From assembly GCA_937960895.1 (NCBI GenBank), contig CALCJD010000067.1, positions 1-28,405 of the forward strand: a stretch of 28,405 bases of DNA, in the 5' to 3' direction. Shown here piece after piece: positions 7,509-16,090 of the stretch. Position 1 is the first letter of the stretch. Each line of letters begins with the position of its first letter. Both the position numbers and the translations under genes were made by a program. Below the pieces are notes generated by a model, which saw only the letters and a list, made by a program, of their open reading frames with translations, was not told where the DNA came from and searched no databases. Source of the DNA: an uncultured Spartobacteria bacterium (GTDB lineage Bacteria > Verrucomicrobiota > Verrucomicrobiia > Chthoniobacterales > Terrimicrobiaceae).

Positions 7509-10500
7509 TTACAGCGCCAGCTTCACCGTCACGATTTCGAACGGCTTCAAATCCACCTTGATGTCCCCATCCTTGAGGGGGAGGGCGTCCTGTTCCTCTT
7601 CCATGAGGTTCGTGAGCCAGGCCTTGCGGACGGGGAGGGTGGTGGAGAGGGTCGCGGAACCGCGGCCGCCCTGCGCCTCGTAGAAGCGCACGATGAGGGC
7701 CCGGCCTTCCTCGGCCACCTTGACCGCCTCGATCACACCACGGTCCAGGTGGAAGAAGGAACGCGAGGCGGGAAGCGGACCGGAGGAGGGTTGGGTTTCG
7801 CGGACGATCAGGGGCACATTGAGGGCGTAGGCCTCCTCGATGACCCCCGCGGTGCGCAGGTCGCCGGCGTGCGGCAGGAGCGCGTAGGTGAAGCGCTGGT
7901 GACCGCGGTCGGCGAGCGGGTCGGGCGAAATCGGAGCCCTCAGCAGGCTGAGACGCATGACATGGCCCTGAATGTCGTAGCCGTATTTGCAATCGTTCAA
8001 CAGGGCCACGCCGTAGCCGGCCTCGGAGAGGTCGGCCCATTTCTGACCGCACACCTCAAACCGCGCCAGATCCCAGCTCGTGTTGGTGTGGGTGGGACGC
8101 TCGAGGTGACCGTATTGGATCTCGTAGGTGGCGCGCGGCGAATGGATGTCCACCGGGAAGGCCACCTTCAGCATCTTCTGGCTTTCCTGCCAGTTGACCT
8201 CCGTCGGGAAGTCGATGCGGGCCGAACCGGCGCGGAGGATGATGTCCTGCTCCAGCAACGACTGACCAAAGGAACGACGCACCCGGACGACGGCGCGCAG
8301 CGGTCCCTTTTCCACCACGGAGAGCCGGTCGATCGTGTCGATCGTCTCGAACTTTTCCTTGTAGAACACGTCCACGTCCCAGGCGTCCCACATGTTCGGA
8401 ATGTCCTCGTGGAGGTGCAGGACGTTGCCGGGACCGCGGAGCACTTCGCGTTTGGCCTGCAGGTCGTAGACGCTGGTGAGGTGTCCCTTGGTGTTGATCT
8501 TCACCCGCAGGAGGCCGTTTTCCAGCGTGATGCCCTGGCGGGTCTCCGTGACCTTGACCGGTGTCTCCGCGACATGAAGGGCCGGATCCTTCGCATCCAC
8601 CACGGCATAACCGCAGGGAGGCACGTCCACGTTGGCGACGCTGCCGTCGGGAAGGGAAATGATTTCCCGGCGGCGGAATCCGAGGGTGTTCGAAACGATG
8701 ACCGGCCGGTCGAAGCCCGTCGTGTCGATGAGGGATTCCAGCGTGCCGAAGGCGGAGTCGCGCACGGATTCGCCGAGCACCCGCACGGTTTCATAATCGC
8801 GGTCGGCGTCCTGATACACCCAGTGGATCGACGAGCCCGGGATGATGTCGTGAAATTGATTCAGCAACACCAGCTTCCAGGCGCGTTCGAGGGCGAAGCG
8901 GTGGGTGTGGGTGTCCCTGGCGCCGAGGCCGGTGACATCATAGACGGCCCGGTCGGGATTGGCGGCGTTTTCCTTGCGGTCGGGAGCCAGCGCGAGGCTG
9001 ACCGCATCGAAAAATTCGGCGTCCCGCAGCAGGAACTCGGACTTGCGGTTGCCGCGCTTCGTGCGGGCCTGGCTGGTGTAGGTGCCGCGGTGCAGTTCGA
9101 GGTAAAGCTCGCCCACCCAGACGGGCAGGTCGGTGGCGTCGGCTTCGGCCTTCTCGAAGAAGGTGATGGCCTTTTCAAGTTCCACCTTGGGCAGGCCGTT
9201 GAAGTCCTTGAGGCGCGCGGCCCGCTCGAGCATTTCGATGGTCGGCCCGCCGCCGCCGTCGCCGAAGCCGTACGCCAGCAGCGAGCGCGTGGCGCGGTCG
9301 TGTTCCTTGAAATTCCGGACGTTGTGAACGAGTTCCGACGGCGCGATGGTGGCGTTGTAGGTGTCGGCCGGCGGGAAGTGCGTGAAGATCCGGGTGCCGT
9401 CGATGCCCTCCCAGAGGAAGGTGTGATGCGGAAAGCGGTTGAACTGGCTCCACGAAATCTTCTGCGTAAGGAAATACTCCACGCCGGATTTTTTCATGAT
9501 CTGCGGCAGGGAGGCCGCGTAACCGAAGACGTCGGGAATCCAGACATCGCGGGTCCGGTAGCCCAGTTCCTTCTCGAAAAACCGCTTGCCGTTGAGAATC
9601 TGCCGCACCAGCGATTCGCCGGAGACGAGATTGCAATCCGTCTCCACCCACATCGAGCCGACGGGTTCCCACTGTCCGCGTTTGACCGCCTTCTTGATGC
9701 GCTCCCAGATCTCCGGATAGTAGGCCTTCATCCAGTCGTACTGCACCGCCTGCGAGCAGACGAAGACGTACTCCGGATATTTTTCCATGTAGTCGAGCGC
9801 CGTGGAGAAGGTGCGGGCGCACTTGCGGATCGTCTCGCGCAGCGGCCAGAGCCAGGCCGTGTCGATGTGGGCGTGGCCCACCGCGGAGAGCGTGTGCACG
9901 GTGTCCCCGTTGCGGCGGCGCAGCACCCCGCGCAGGGCGGCGCGGGCCGGCTTGAGGGAGTCGCGGCGGGTTTCGCTGAAACGGTTGACCGCCTCGTTCA
10001 GCGCGGCGCGGAGTTCGCCCCGGCGCTGGGAGTCTTCCGGCATCGCCTCCATGGCCTCAAAGGCCAGCTTGAAGTCATGGTAGAAGTCGAAGGCTTCCTG
10101 GTCGAAGGTGGCCAGTTCGGCCTGCTCGAGCCGGTAACGGCGGGTGCCGTGGTAATCCGGCAGGTTGAGTCCCTGGGTTTCCCCGGATTCCGTGGTGCCG
10201 CCATTGGCCGCGGCCTCGACAAAAAACTCGAACTTTTCCCCGCCTTTCGCCTTTTCGGCGATTTCCACCTCCCGGCGGTTGGCATTGATGGCCCGGACCG
10301 GTTTGCCATTCTGGAAAACCAACCCTTCGGCGGTGAACCCCTCGCGGCCGATATTGGTCAGCCGGACACGGGCCACGACGGTCCGCCCTTTCCATTCCTT
10401 CGGCACTTCCCCACGGAAACGGAACCAGGTCGTGTCCCAGAGGCCCCCCCACATCTCGCCGACGGCGAAGGGGGTGTATTTCGCCTTGAAGGCCTTTTCG

Positions 10501-10631
10501 GGCGGCACCGGTTCGCCGCCCACGTCCCAGGCGGCGACCTCGACGGGGGCGGTCTCCGGATAAATGAGCTTCTCGATGCGGCCAAGGGCCTGACGGATAC
10601 GTCCTTCGGTTTGGACCGGATGTTTCAGCAT
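7509..10631 (-). CDS. GH38 alpha-mannosidase, cytosolic class II type
   Basis: A 1040-residue glycoside hydrolase family 38 enzyme that removes alpha-linked mannose from oligosaccharides by a retaining, zinc-dependent mechanism. The first 245 residues form a beta-rich domain. The catalytic barrel starts with VGHAHIDTAWLWPLRET (zinc ligands His255 and Asp257). Asp367 in WIPDVFGYAASLPQI is the predicted nucleophile, and His593 in NQFHDIIPGSSI the further zinc ligand. The C-terminal beta-sandwich domains are complete. There is no signal peptide, so the enzyme is probably cytosolic, like mammalian MAN2C1 and several bacterial homologues. The ATG at 10631 has no clear Shine-Dalgarno. No sugar transporter or regulator is adjacent; it is divergent from secA and ends at a strong terminator. 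Confidence 0.95.
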   Translation of the reverse strand: MLKHPVQTEGRIRQALGRIEKLIYPETAPVEVAAWDVGGEPVPPEKAFKAKYTPFAVGEMWGGLWDTTWFRFRGEVPKEWKGRTVVARVRLTNIGREGFTAEGLVFQNGKPVRAINANRREVEIAEKAKGGEKFEFFVEAAANGGTTESGETQGLNLPDYHGTRRYRLEQAELATFDQEAFDFYHDFKLAFEAMEAMPEDSQRRGELRAALNEAVNRFSETRRDSLKPARAALRGVLRRRNGDTVHTLSAVGHAHIDTAWLWPLRETIRKCARTFSTALDYMEKYPEYVFVCSQAVQYDWMKAYYPEIWERIKKAVKRGQWEPVGSMWVETDCNLVSGESLVRQILNGKRFFEKELGYRTRDVWIPDVFGYAASLPQIMKKSGVEYFLTQKISWSQFNRFPHHTFLWEGIDGTRIFTHFPPADTYNATIAPSELVHNVRNFKEHDRATRSLLAYGFGDGGGGPTIEMLERAARLKDFNGLPKVELEKAITFFEKAEADATDLPVWVGELYLELHRGTYTSQARTKRGNRKSEFLLRDAEFFDAVSLALAPDRKENAANPDRAVYDVTGLGARDTHTHRFALERAWKLVLLNQFHDIIPGSSIHWVYQDADRDYETVRVLGESVRDSAFGTLESLIDTTGFDRPVIVSNTLGFRRREIISLPDGSVANVDVPPCGYAVVDAKDPALHVAETPVKVTETRQGITLENGLLRVKINTKGHLTSVYDLQAKREVLRGPGNVLHLHEDIPNMWDAWDVDVFYKEKFETIDTIDRLSVVEKGPLRAVVRVRRSFGQSLLEQDIILRAGSARIDFPTEVNWQESQKMLKVAFPVDIHSPRATYEIQYGHLERPTHTNTSWDLARFEVCGQKWADLSEAGYGVALLNDCKYGYDIQGHVMRLSLLRAPISPDPLADRGHQRFTYALLPHAGDLRTAGVIEEAYALNVPLIVRETQPSSGPLPASRSFFHLDRGVIEAVKVAEEGRALIVRFYEAQGGRGSATLSTTLPVRKAWLTNLMEEEQDALPLKDGDIKVDLKPFEIVTVKLAL

Positions 10632-10696
10632 GACAGGAAAAAGCGGAAACTTAAGCGAGACAGGGCGAGTGTCGAGAGGGTTCTTTGCCGGAAGGC

Positions 10697-10731
10697 CCGG
10701 AATTTCCCACGGGTCCCCCCCAGAATTCCGG
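10697..10731. repeat. Inverted repeat in the mannosidase-secA divergent spacer
   Basis: CCGGAATT (10697-10704) and AATTCCGG (10724-10731) are perfect eight-base arms around a 19-base spacer containing a run of seven C. It lies 49-83 bases before the secA start and 66-100 bases before the mannosidase start. It could be an operator or a hairpin in the secA leader; nothing in the sequence decides between these. Confidence 0.35.
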
Positions 10732-10779
10732 TGGACTTTTCCCCGGTTCGGCGATTGATTAACCGTTCCTTATCGTTCC

Positions 10780-13764
10780 ATGTTCAACTGGATTCTCAAG
10801 ACCATCGTCGGCAGCAAGAACACGCGCGAACTGCGCCGCATGCAGCCGATCATCCGGCAAATCAACGAGATTGAGCAAAAACTTGCCTCCGTTTCGGATG
10901 ACGAACTTCGCGCCAAGACGGCGGCCTGGAAGCAGGAATTGTCGGCCATCACCGATGACGAGAAACTCGCCGCCCGTCTCGACGAGATTCTTCCCGAGGC
11001 CTTTGCGGTGGTGAAAAATGCTGCCCGCCGTCTGACCGAGCGCAAGCATTCGTTCACCGTCTGCGATCAGCCCGTCACCTGGGCGATGGTGCATTTCGAC
11101 GTCCAGTTGATCGGCGGCATCGTCCTGCACCGCGGCCGCATCGCGGAAATGGCCACCGGTGAGGGCAAGACGCTCGTCGCCACCGCCCCCGTGTACCTCA
11201 ACGCGCTGACGGGCCGCGGCGTCCATGTCGTGACGGTCAACGACTACCTCGCCCGCCGCGACGCCGAATGGATGGGGCAGCTCTACCAGTTTCTCGGTCT
11301 CACCGTCGGCATCATCCAGCACGACCAGCCGCCGGACATCCGCCGCGCGCAATACCAGGCCGACATCACCTACGGCACCAACAGCGAGTTCGGCTTCGAT
11401 TACCTGCGCGACAACGGCATGGCCACCAGCCGCGACCAGCAGGTGCAGCGCGGCCATTATTTCGCCATCGTCGACGAGGTGGATTCCATCCTCATCGACG
11501 AGGCGCGCACACCGCTCATCATCAGCGGTCCGGCCACCGTCTCCACCCATCAGTACGACCGCTTCAAGCCGCTCGTCGAACAGCTCGTGCGCAAACAGAC
11601 CATGCTCTGCAACCGCCTGGCTTCCGACGCGAAGGAACTTTACGAGGCCGGCAAGAAGGAGGAAGCCGGCCGCACGCTCTTCAAGCTCAAGCTCGGCCAG
11701 CCGCGCAACAAGGCGCTCATGCGTCTGATGGAGGATCCCGAGATGCGCAAGCTCATGGAGAAGGCGGAGCTGGACTTCTACAAGGACACCGAGGGCAAGG
11801 CCCGTCTGGTCGAGCTGAAGGAGGAGTTGTTCTTCACCATCGACGAACGCCAGCACGACGCCGACCTCACCCAGAAGGGCCGCGATTTCCTCAATCCGAA
11901 CGACCCCGACGCCTTTGTGCTGCCGGATCTGCTCACGGAGTTTGCCGACATCGATGCCGACCCGTCGCTGTCCGACGCGGAGAAGGCCCGGAAAAAGGCC
12001 GAACGCCAGCAATACACCGACTCGCAGGCCGAGCGCATCCACAACATTTCCCAGCTCCTCAAGGCCTACTGCCTCTTCGAAAAGGACGTCGAATATGTCG
12101 TCGAGGACAACAAGGTCATCATCGTCGACACCTTCACCGGCCGCAAGATGCCCGGCCGCCGCTGGAGTGACGGCCTGCACCAGGCCGTCGAGGCCAAGGA
12201 GGGGGTCCAGATCGACCGCGAGACCCAGACGCTCGCCACCATCACCATCCAGAATTATTTCCGCCTCTACCTCAAGCTGGCGGGCATGACCGGCACGGCC
12301 GAGACCGAGGCGAACGAGTTCCACGACATCTACGGGCTCGACGTCAACGTCATCCCGACCAACCGTCCCATCCGGCGCATCGACGAAAACGACCGGATCT
12401 ACAAGACCCGCCGGGAGAAATACAATGCGGTCGTCGAGGCCATCAAGGCCGCCCACGCCAAGGGCCAGCCGGTCCTCGTCGGTACGGCCAGCGTGGAGGC
12501 CTCGGAGCTGCTTTCGCGCATGCTCAAGCGCGAGAAGATCCCGCACAACGTCCTCAACGCAAAATACCACATGCAGGAGGCCGAGATCGTTCAGCGCGCC
12601 GGCCTGAAGGGCGCGGTGACCATTTCGACCAACATGGCCGGCCGCGGCACCGACATCAAACTCGGCGAGGGTGTCGCGGAACTCGGCGGCCTTTATGTCA
12701 TCGGCACGGAACGCCATTCCTCCCGCCGCATTGACCGCCAGCTGCGCGGACGCTGCGCCCGCCAGGGCGATCCGGGTCTGTCGCGGTTCTACGTGAGCTT
12801 CGAGGATGATCTCATGCGCAACTTCGGCGCCGCCGACCGCATGACCAAGATCATGGAGACCTTCGGCCTCAAGGAGGGCGAGGAGCTCGAACATCCCTGG
12901 CTCAACAAGAGCGTCGAAACCGCGCAGAAACGCGTCGAGCAGCGCGATTACATGATCCGCCGCCGCACGCTCGAGTTCGACGACGTCATGAACCGCCAGC
13001 GTGAGGTGATTTACGGCTACCGCCAGGAGGTGATGGATTCCGAGGATCCCCGCACGCTCATCAACGAGGTGATCGAGGAGGCCGTACCCAAGAAGGTCGC
13101 GGAGTTTCTCGAAGCCGGACCGGACGGGGAACCCGACCGCACCGGACTCCTGAACTGGATCAATTCGACCTTCCCGCTGGGACTCTCCGCCGAAAAGGCC
13201 GCTCTCGAGACCCGCAGCGTGGAGGAAAACGCCAAGTGGCTCGTGGAGGTCATCAAGGACGCCTACGCCCGCAAGGCCTCCATGGAACACGCCGAGGCCC
13301 TGCGCGGACTCGAGCGCTACGTCATTCTCAATGCGGTCGACCGCCTCTGGCAGGAACACCTCTATGCCATGGACGGCCTGCGCGAGGCGGTGTACCTGCG
13401 CGCCTTCGCCCAGAAGGATCCGTTGATCGAATACAAGAACGAGGCCTTCGCGATGTTCAGCGAGTTGATGGACAACATCAAATTCGAGGTCCTCAACAAC
13501 CTCTTCCGCAGCACGACCAACCTGCAGGCCTTTGAAAACCTCCTGCGCAGCCTGCCGCAGAGCCTGCTCCAGGGCGACCTGGCCGCGGCCGCCCAGGCTC
13601 CGGCGGAAAGGACCGCGGAATCCCCGGCCTCCGCCCCGCAGCCCCCGCCCGCGCCCAAAATCGAACTGCCCCTCAAGCGGGAGCTTCCGCGCGTGGGCCG
13701 CAACGACCCCTGCCCGTGCGGCAGCGGGAAAAAATTCAAGAGCTGCTGCGGTCGGGTGGCCTGA
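10780..13764 (+). CDS. secA: Preprotein translocase motor ATPase SecA
   Basis: SecA is the ATPase that drives unfolded preproteins through SecYEG. The product has 994 residues, longer than the 901 of E. coli. Walker A is TGEGKT (126-131), DEAD-type Walker B is VDEVDSILIDEA (231 onward), and GRRWSDGLHQAVEAKEG, NYFRLYLKLAGMTGTA and NMAGRGTDIKLG are all present. The C-terminus is a zinc-binding tail with CPCGSGKKF-KSCC (Cys978, 980, 989, 990). Extra sequence lies mainly in two charged helical stretches at about 275-345 and 385-415, in the preprotein-binding region. Motif VI reads RGRCARQGD, where most bacteria have RGRSGRQGD. The ATG at 10780 has no clear Shine-Dalgarno. The C-terminal linker (580-660 bases before the stop excluded) is Ala/Pro-rich just before the zinc tail. 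Confidence 0.97.
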   Translation: MFNWILKTIVGSKNTRELRRMQPIIRQINEIEQKLASVSDDELRAKTAAWKQELSAITDDEKLAARLDEILPEAFAVVKNAARRLTERKHSFTVCDQPVTWAMVHFDVQLIGGIVLHRGRIAEMATGEGKTLVATAPVYLNALTGRGVHVVTVNDYLARRDAEWMGQLYQFLGLTVGIIQHDQPPDIRRAQYQADITYGTNSEFGFDYLRDNGMATSRDQQVQRGHYFAIVDEVDSILIDEARTPLIISGPATVSTHQYDRFKPLVEQLVRKQTMLCNRLASDAKELYEAGKKEEAGRTLFKLKLGQPRNKALMRLMEDPEMRKLMEKAELDFYKDTEGKARLVELKEELFFTIDERQHDADLTQKGRDFLNPNDPDAFVLPDLLTEFADIDADPSLSDAEKARKKAERQQYTDSQAERIHNISQLLKAYCLFEKDVEYVVEDNKVIIVDTFTGRKMPGRRWSDGLHQAVEAKEGVQIDRETQTLATITIQNYFRLYLKLAGMTGTAETEANEFHDIYGLDVNVIPTNRPIRRIDENDRIYKTRREKYNAVVEAIKAAHAKGQPVLVGTASVEASELLSRMLKREKIPHNVLNAKYHMQEAEIVQRAGLKGAVTISTNMAGRGTDIKLGEGVAELGGLYVIGTERHSSRRIDRQLRGRCARQGDPGLSRFYVSFEDDLMRNFGAADRMTKIMETFGLKEGEELEHPWLNKSVETAQKRVEQRDYMIRRRTLEFDDVMNRQREVIYGYRQEVMDSEDPRTLINEVIEEAVPKKVAEFLEAGPDGEPDRTGLLNWINSTFPLGLSAEKAALETRSVEENAKWLVEVIKDAYARKASMEHAEALRGLERYVILNAVDRLWQEHLYAMDGLREAVYLRAFAQKDPLIEYKNEAFAMFSELMDNIKFEVLNNLFRSTTNLQAFENLLRSLPQSLLQGDLAAAAQAPAERTAESPASAPQPPPAPKIELPLKRELPRVGRNDPCPCGSGKKFKSCCGRVA

Positions 13765-13791
13765 GGGACGGAGACCGTCGGTCAGCGGCTC

Positions 13792-13818
13792 ATTTGACAA
13801 CCCGTTGACACAATGGCA
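13792..13818. promoter_or_regulatory. Shared palindromic motif, copy A
   Basis: The stretch contains TTTGACAAC followed by CC and GTTGACA, giving the palindromic core CAACCCGTTG (13798-13807), then CAATGGCA. The outer bases extend the symmetry to TGACAAC-NN-GTTGACA with one mismatch per arm. A nearly identical stretch occurs at 19406-19432. It lies in the secA-to-orphan gene spacer, 18-44 bases before the ATG at 13836. A TTGACA is included, but no good -10 element lies 16-18 bases further on, so it may be an operator rather than a standard promoter. Confidence 0.4.
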
Positions 13819-13835
13819 CGGTGTACAACCGGGGA

Positions 13836-14177
13836 ATGAAAAAGGAATTCAAGCCAAAGAATGGCTGGCGGACATCGTTGATTTTCGCGCGGCGGAAATC
13901 GCAGTCCGGGACGGAAAACAAACCGTTTGTCCCTCCGGCGATTCCGGCGATGGTCCCGAAGGAAGCCTGGGAGAGTTGGTCATTGCTGCGGCGCAGTTGG
14001 TTTTTGCGTTCTCCGCTTTCCGTGACCTTTGCCGGGGCGGCGGCCCAGGGGAGCCCGGTGAAGGCCAAACCCAAGGTGGCGAAGACGGGCGAATCGACCC
14101 CGCTTCCGCATACGCCGGTCCGGCGCTCGACGCTCATCGACATCGTCAAGTCCAAGCGGACGTCCGTGTCGGGTTGA
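13836..14177 (+). CDS. Small basic orphan protein
   Basis: A 113-residue Lys/Arg-rich protein that I do not recognise. It starts MKKEFKPKNGW at 13836; a GTG at 13821 would add five residues but would sit almost inside the shared motif. There is a moderately hydrophobic stretch around SWFLRSPLSVTFAGAAAQG, too weak for a sure membrane helix, and a C-terminal part rich in Lys, Pro, Ser and Thr ending in STLIDIVKSKRTSVSG. GGGG four bases before the ATG could be a weak ribosome-binding site. It stands alone between secA and the TPR gene. The overall charge could suit nucleic-acid or ribosome contact, but this is speculation, and the frame may be fortuitous. Confidence 0.45.
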   Translation: MKKEFKPKNGWRTSLIFARRKSQSGTENKPFVPPAIPAMVPKEAWESWSLLRRSWFLRSPLSVTFAGAAAQGSPVKAKPKVAKTGESTPLPHTPVRRSTLIDIVKSKRTSVSG

Positions 14178-14236
14178 CGGTCCGGCCACTTCCGGTGAAG
14201 CGGTGACCCTTGCGGTTCGACAGACTTTTTCCTCCG

Positions 14237-15187
14237 ATGTCCGACGAATCTGAAAATCCCTCCCACGAAGCCGAGGCGGGTCCGCCTCCCGCGGACGGCG
14301 AATCCACGCCGGCCGAGTCCGGGCGCAGGAAACTTCCCGCCGGCTGGCTGCCCAAACACGGCAACCCCAAGGCGCAGGCCCCCGTTTTTGTCGAGGAACC
14401 GCCGCCGCCTCCCGCCGGAAACAAACGGGCCTGGCTCCTCGGCCTAGCGCTGGTCCTCGTGATCCTGGCCGGGGCGTCCTGGGTACTGTTCTTCCGACCG
14501 GCGTCCCAGCCGCTTCCGGAAAGCCCCGGTTCCTCCGCGGCGAGTCCCGCGCCCCCCAGCGCCGAGGAACTTCGCCGGCTCGAATTGCACAACCTCCGCT
14601 CCCAACTCCGGTCGGCTTTGAACCGGCGGGAGTGGGAGGAAATTGAATCCCACGCCCGGCGGATCCTTGAGAGGGAACCCGCCGACGGCGAAGCCTGGCA
14701 CGCCATGGGCTGGGTCTTCGAAAAAAACCGCGCCTGGGACGAGGCGGCGCAGGCGTATGGCCGGGCGGCCGAGGCCGGTTTCCTCCGCCCCCAGGTCCTG
14801 CTCAAACGGGCCACGATGCTGCGCCACCTGAATCGCCACAAGGAAGCCCTGGCCGACCTCGAGGAATCCGCACGCCTGGATCCCGACACCGTCGTCACCT
14901 CCAACCTGATCCTCATCTGCAGGATCCAGGCCGGACACCCGGAGGAGGTGCGCACGGAGGTGCGGAACCTTGAGAAAATCGGCCTGGTGGGGTACTCCGA
15001 CCGCTACCTCCTCGGAAAGGCCGCCCTGGAACTGCGCGACGGCGATTTCTCCGCCGCCGCCCGCTCCCTGTCGGACTTTCGCGCGCGGGTTCCCCTGCCC
15101 CTTTTCGCCGCCCTCATCCAGGATTCCTATTTCGACCCCTTTCGCGCCGAACCCGCCCTCCGGCCGTTTCTCCTCCTTCCCGAATAG
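14237..15187 (+). CDS. Membrane-anchored TPR protein
   Basis: A 316-residue protein starting at the ATG at 14237; an upstream start at 14210 is possible but adds only nonconserved residues. Residues 1-63 are acidic, Pro-rich and probably disordered and cytoplasmic. One membrane helix follows (about 65-86, AWLLGLALVLVILAGASWVL), then a Pro/Ser linker and tetratricopeptide-like helical pairs (for example WHAMGWVFEKNRAWDEAAQAYGR and a following LLKRATMLRHLNRHKEALAD block; residues about 155-220). The C-terminal repeats are less regular. The topology predicts TPRs outside the cytoplasm as a protein-binding scaffold. Its partner is unknown. It is followed by a PEP-CTERM protein and a TMTC-like protein, so a role in envelope assembly is possible, but there is a 120-base gap before those genes. 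Confidence 0.75.
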   Translation: MSDESENPSHEAEAGPPPADGESTPAESGRRKLPAGWLPKHGNPKAQAPVFVEEPPPPPAGNKRAWLLGLALVLVILAGASWVLFFRPASQPLPESPGSSAASPAPPSAEELRRLELHNLRSQLRSALNRREWEEIESHARRILEREPADGEAWHAMGWVFEKNRAWDEAAQAYGRAAEAGFLRPQVLLKRATMLRHLNRHKEALADLEESARLDPDTVVTSNLILICRIQAGHPEEVRTEVRNLEKIGLVGYSDRYLLGKAALELRDGDFSAAARSLSDFRARVPLPLFAALIQDSYFDPFRAEPALRPFLLLPE

Positions 15188-15307
15188 CGCTCCCACCCCG
15201 GGGAAAAAGCAGAAAAACCGAACTTTTCGCATCCGGTTGCTTTGATTTTTCTTGCATTCCGTCGACCTGTGTTCAAGTTCTGGGCGAATCCTTTCACAAC
15301 AGGTTGC

Positions 15308-16090
15308 ATGAAAAAGCTTTTTCTCTCTGTCCTTTTGACCGTGCTCTGGGCGCCGGGATTGCTTGAGGCCACCGTTTTGTATGAGGCCTTCAACGTGGAG
15401 TGGAGCGGCGGCGGCAGTGCCCTGCCGATCACGCTGTCGCAGCCGATGACGAAGACGGACACGTACTACATTCAATACACGGTGAGTTTGACCAGCACCG
15501 TGCCGCCGGTGATTCCCAATGTGGATCCCAACAATCGCAACAGCGCCTATCCGTATGTGAATCTGAACAACAACACGAACGGCGGCGCCGCATTTCTGTT
15601 TTACCTCGGGGGCGGATACAATAACGACTTCCTGTTTTCGACCGGTTTCACGACCTCCACGTGGAACACGAACGAGTTTTCGGCCACGGACGCCACCGGA
15701 CCCAATTCCGCGAACCGCGTTTCCACCGGTTTGGTCGCGCAATATTCCACGCCGGAGTATGGCACGGTGAAGTATGAGGTGACCATGATTGTCAACATGG
15801 GCGCGGGCACCTACGACTATCTGCTGACCAAACTCGACGGATCCGGCAATGTGCTCGACCAGTCGGCGCTGATGGGACTGGATCTCGTGAAAGGCAACTA
15901 CTGGAACAACAACCAGACCTTTTCCAACCTGATGTTCCAGAGCAGCACGAGCCAGATGACGGCCCACTTTGACCACATCATCGTGTCCGAAGGACCCTTT
16001 CCTGTTCCGATTCCCGAGCCGGGAACGGTTGTCCTTGCCGGATTGGGTGCGGCGCTGCTGGGGTTGTCGCGCCGGCGTCGGAGAGCCTGA
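15308..16090 (+). CDS. Exported PEP-CTERM sorted protein
   Basis: A 260-residue secreted protein. The ATG at 15308 opens a clear signal peptide (MKKLFLSVLLTVLWAPGLLEA), with cleavage likely near residue 21; a longer upstream frame from 15242 would bury it. The mature part is beta-rich and Asn/Thr/Gly-rich, as in many surface adhesin or lectin-like proteins. The C-terminus is a classic PEP-CTERM tag: PIPEPGT, a hydrophobic helix (VVLAGLGAALLGL) and a basic tail SRRRRRA. Such proteins are recognised by an exosortase, usually with exopolysaccharide production; no exosortase gene is in the window. The stop codon overlaps the next start as TGATG, implying translational coupling with the TMTC-like gene. 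Confidence 0.85.
   Translation: MKKLFLSVLLTVLWAPGLLEATVLYEAFNVEWSGGGSALPITLSQPMTKTDTYYIQYTVSLTSTVPPVIPNVDPNNRNSAYPYVNLNNNTNGGAAFLFYLGGGYNNDFLFSTGFTTSTWNTNEFSATDATGPNSANRVSTGLVAQYSTPEYGTVKYEVTMIVNMGAGTYDYLLTKLDGSGNVLDQSALMGLDLVKGNYWNNNQTFSNLMFQSSTSQMTAHFDHIIVSEGPFPVPIPEPGTVVLAGLGAALLGLSRRRRRA

Noticed and set aside
7749..10874. A 1041-codon open frame on the plus strand
   Set aside because: It is antisense to the GH38 alpha-mannosidase, whose catalytic motifs are intact, and it has the low-complexity Gly/Val/Asp/Arg composition of GC-rich shadow frames.
10759..13800. A 1013-codon open frame on the minus strand
   Set aside because: Fully antisense to secA; Leu/Val/Asp-rich repetitive composition without domains.
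13794..13822. Standard sigma-70 promoter from TTGACA at 13794 or 13805
   Set aside because: No acceptable -10 hexamer lies 16-18 bases downstream in either copy of the motif, nor does a sigma-54 GG/GC spacing fit TGGCAC.
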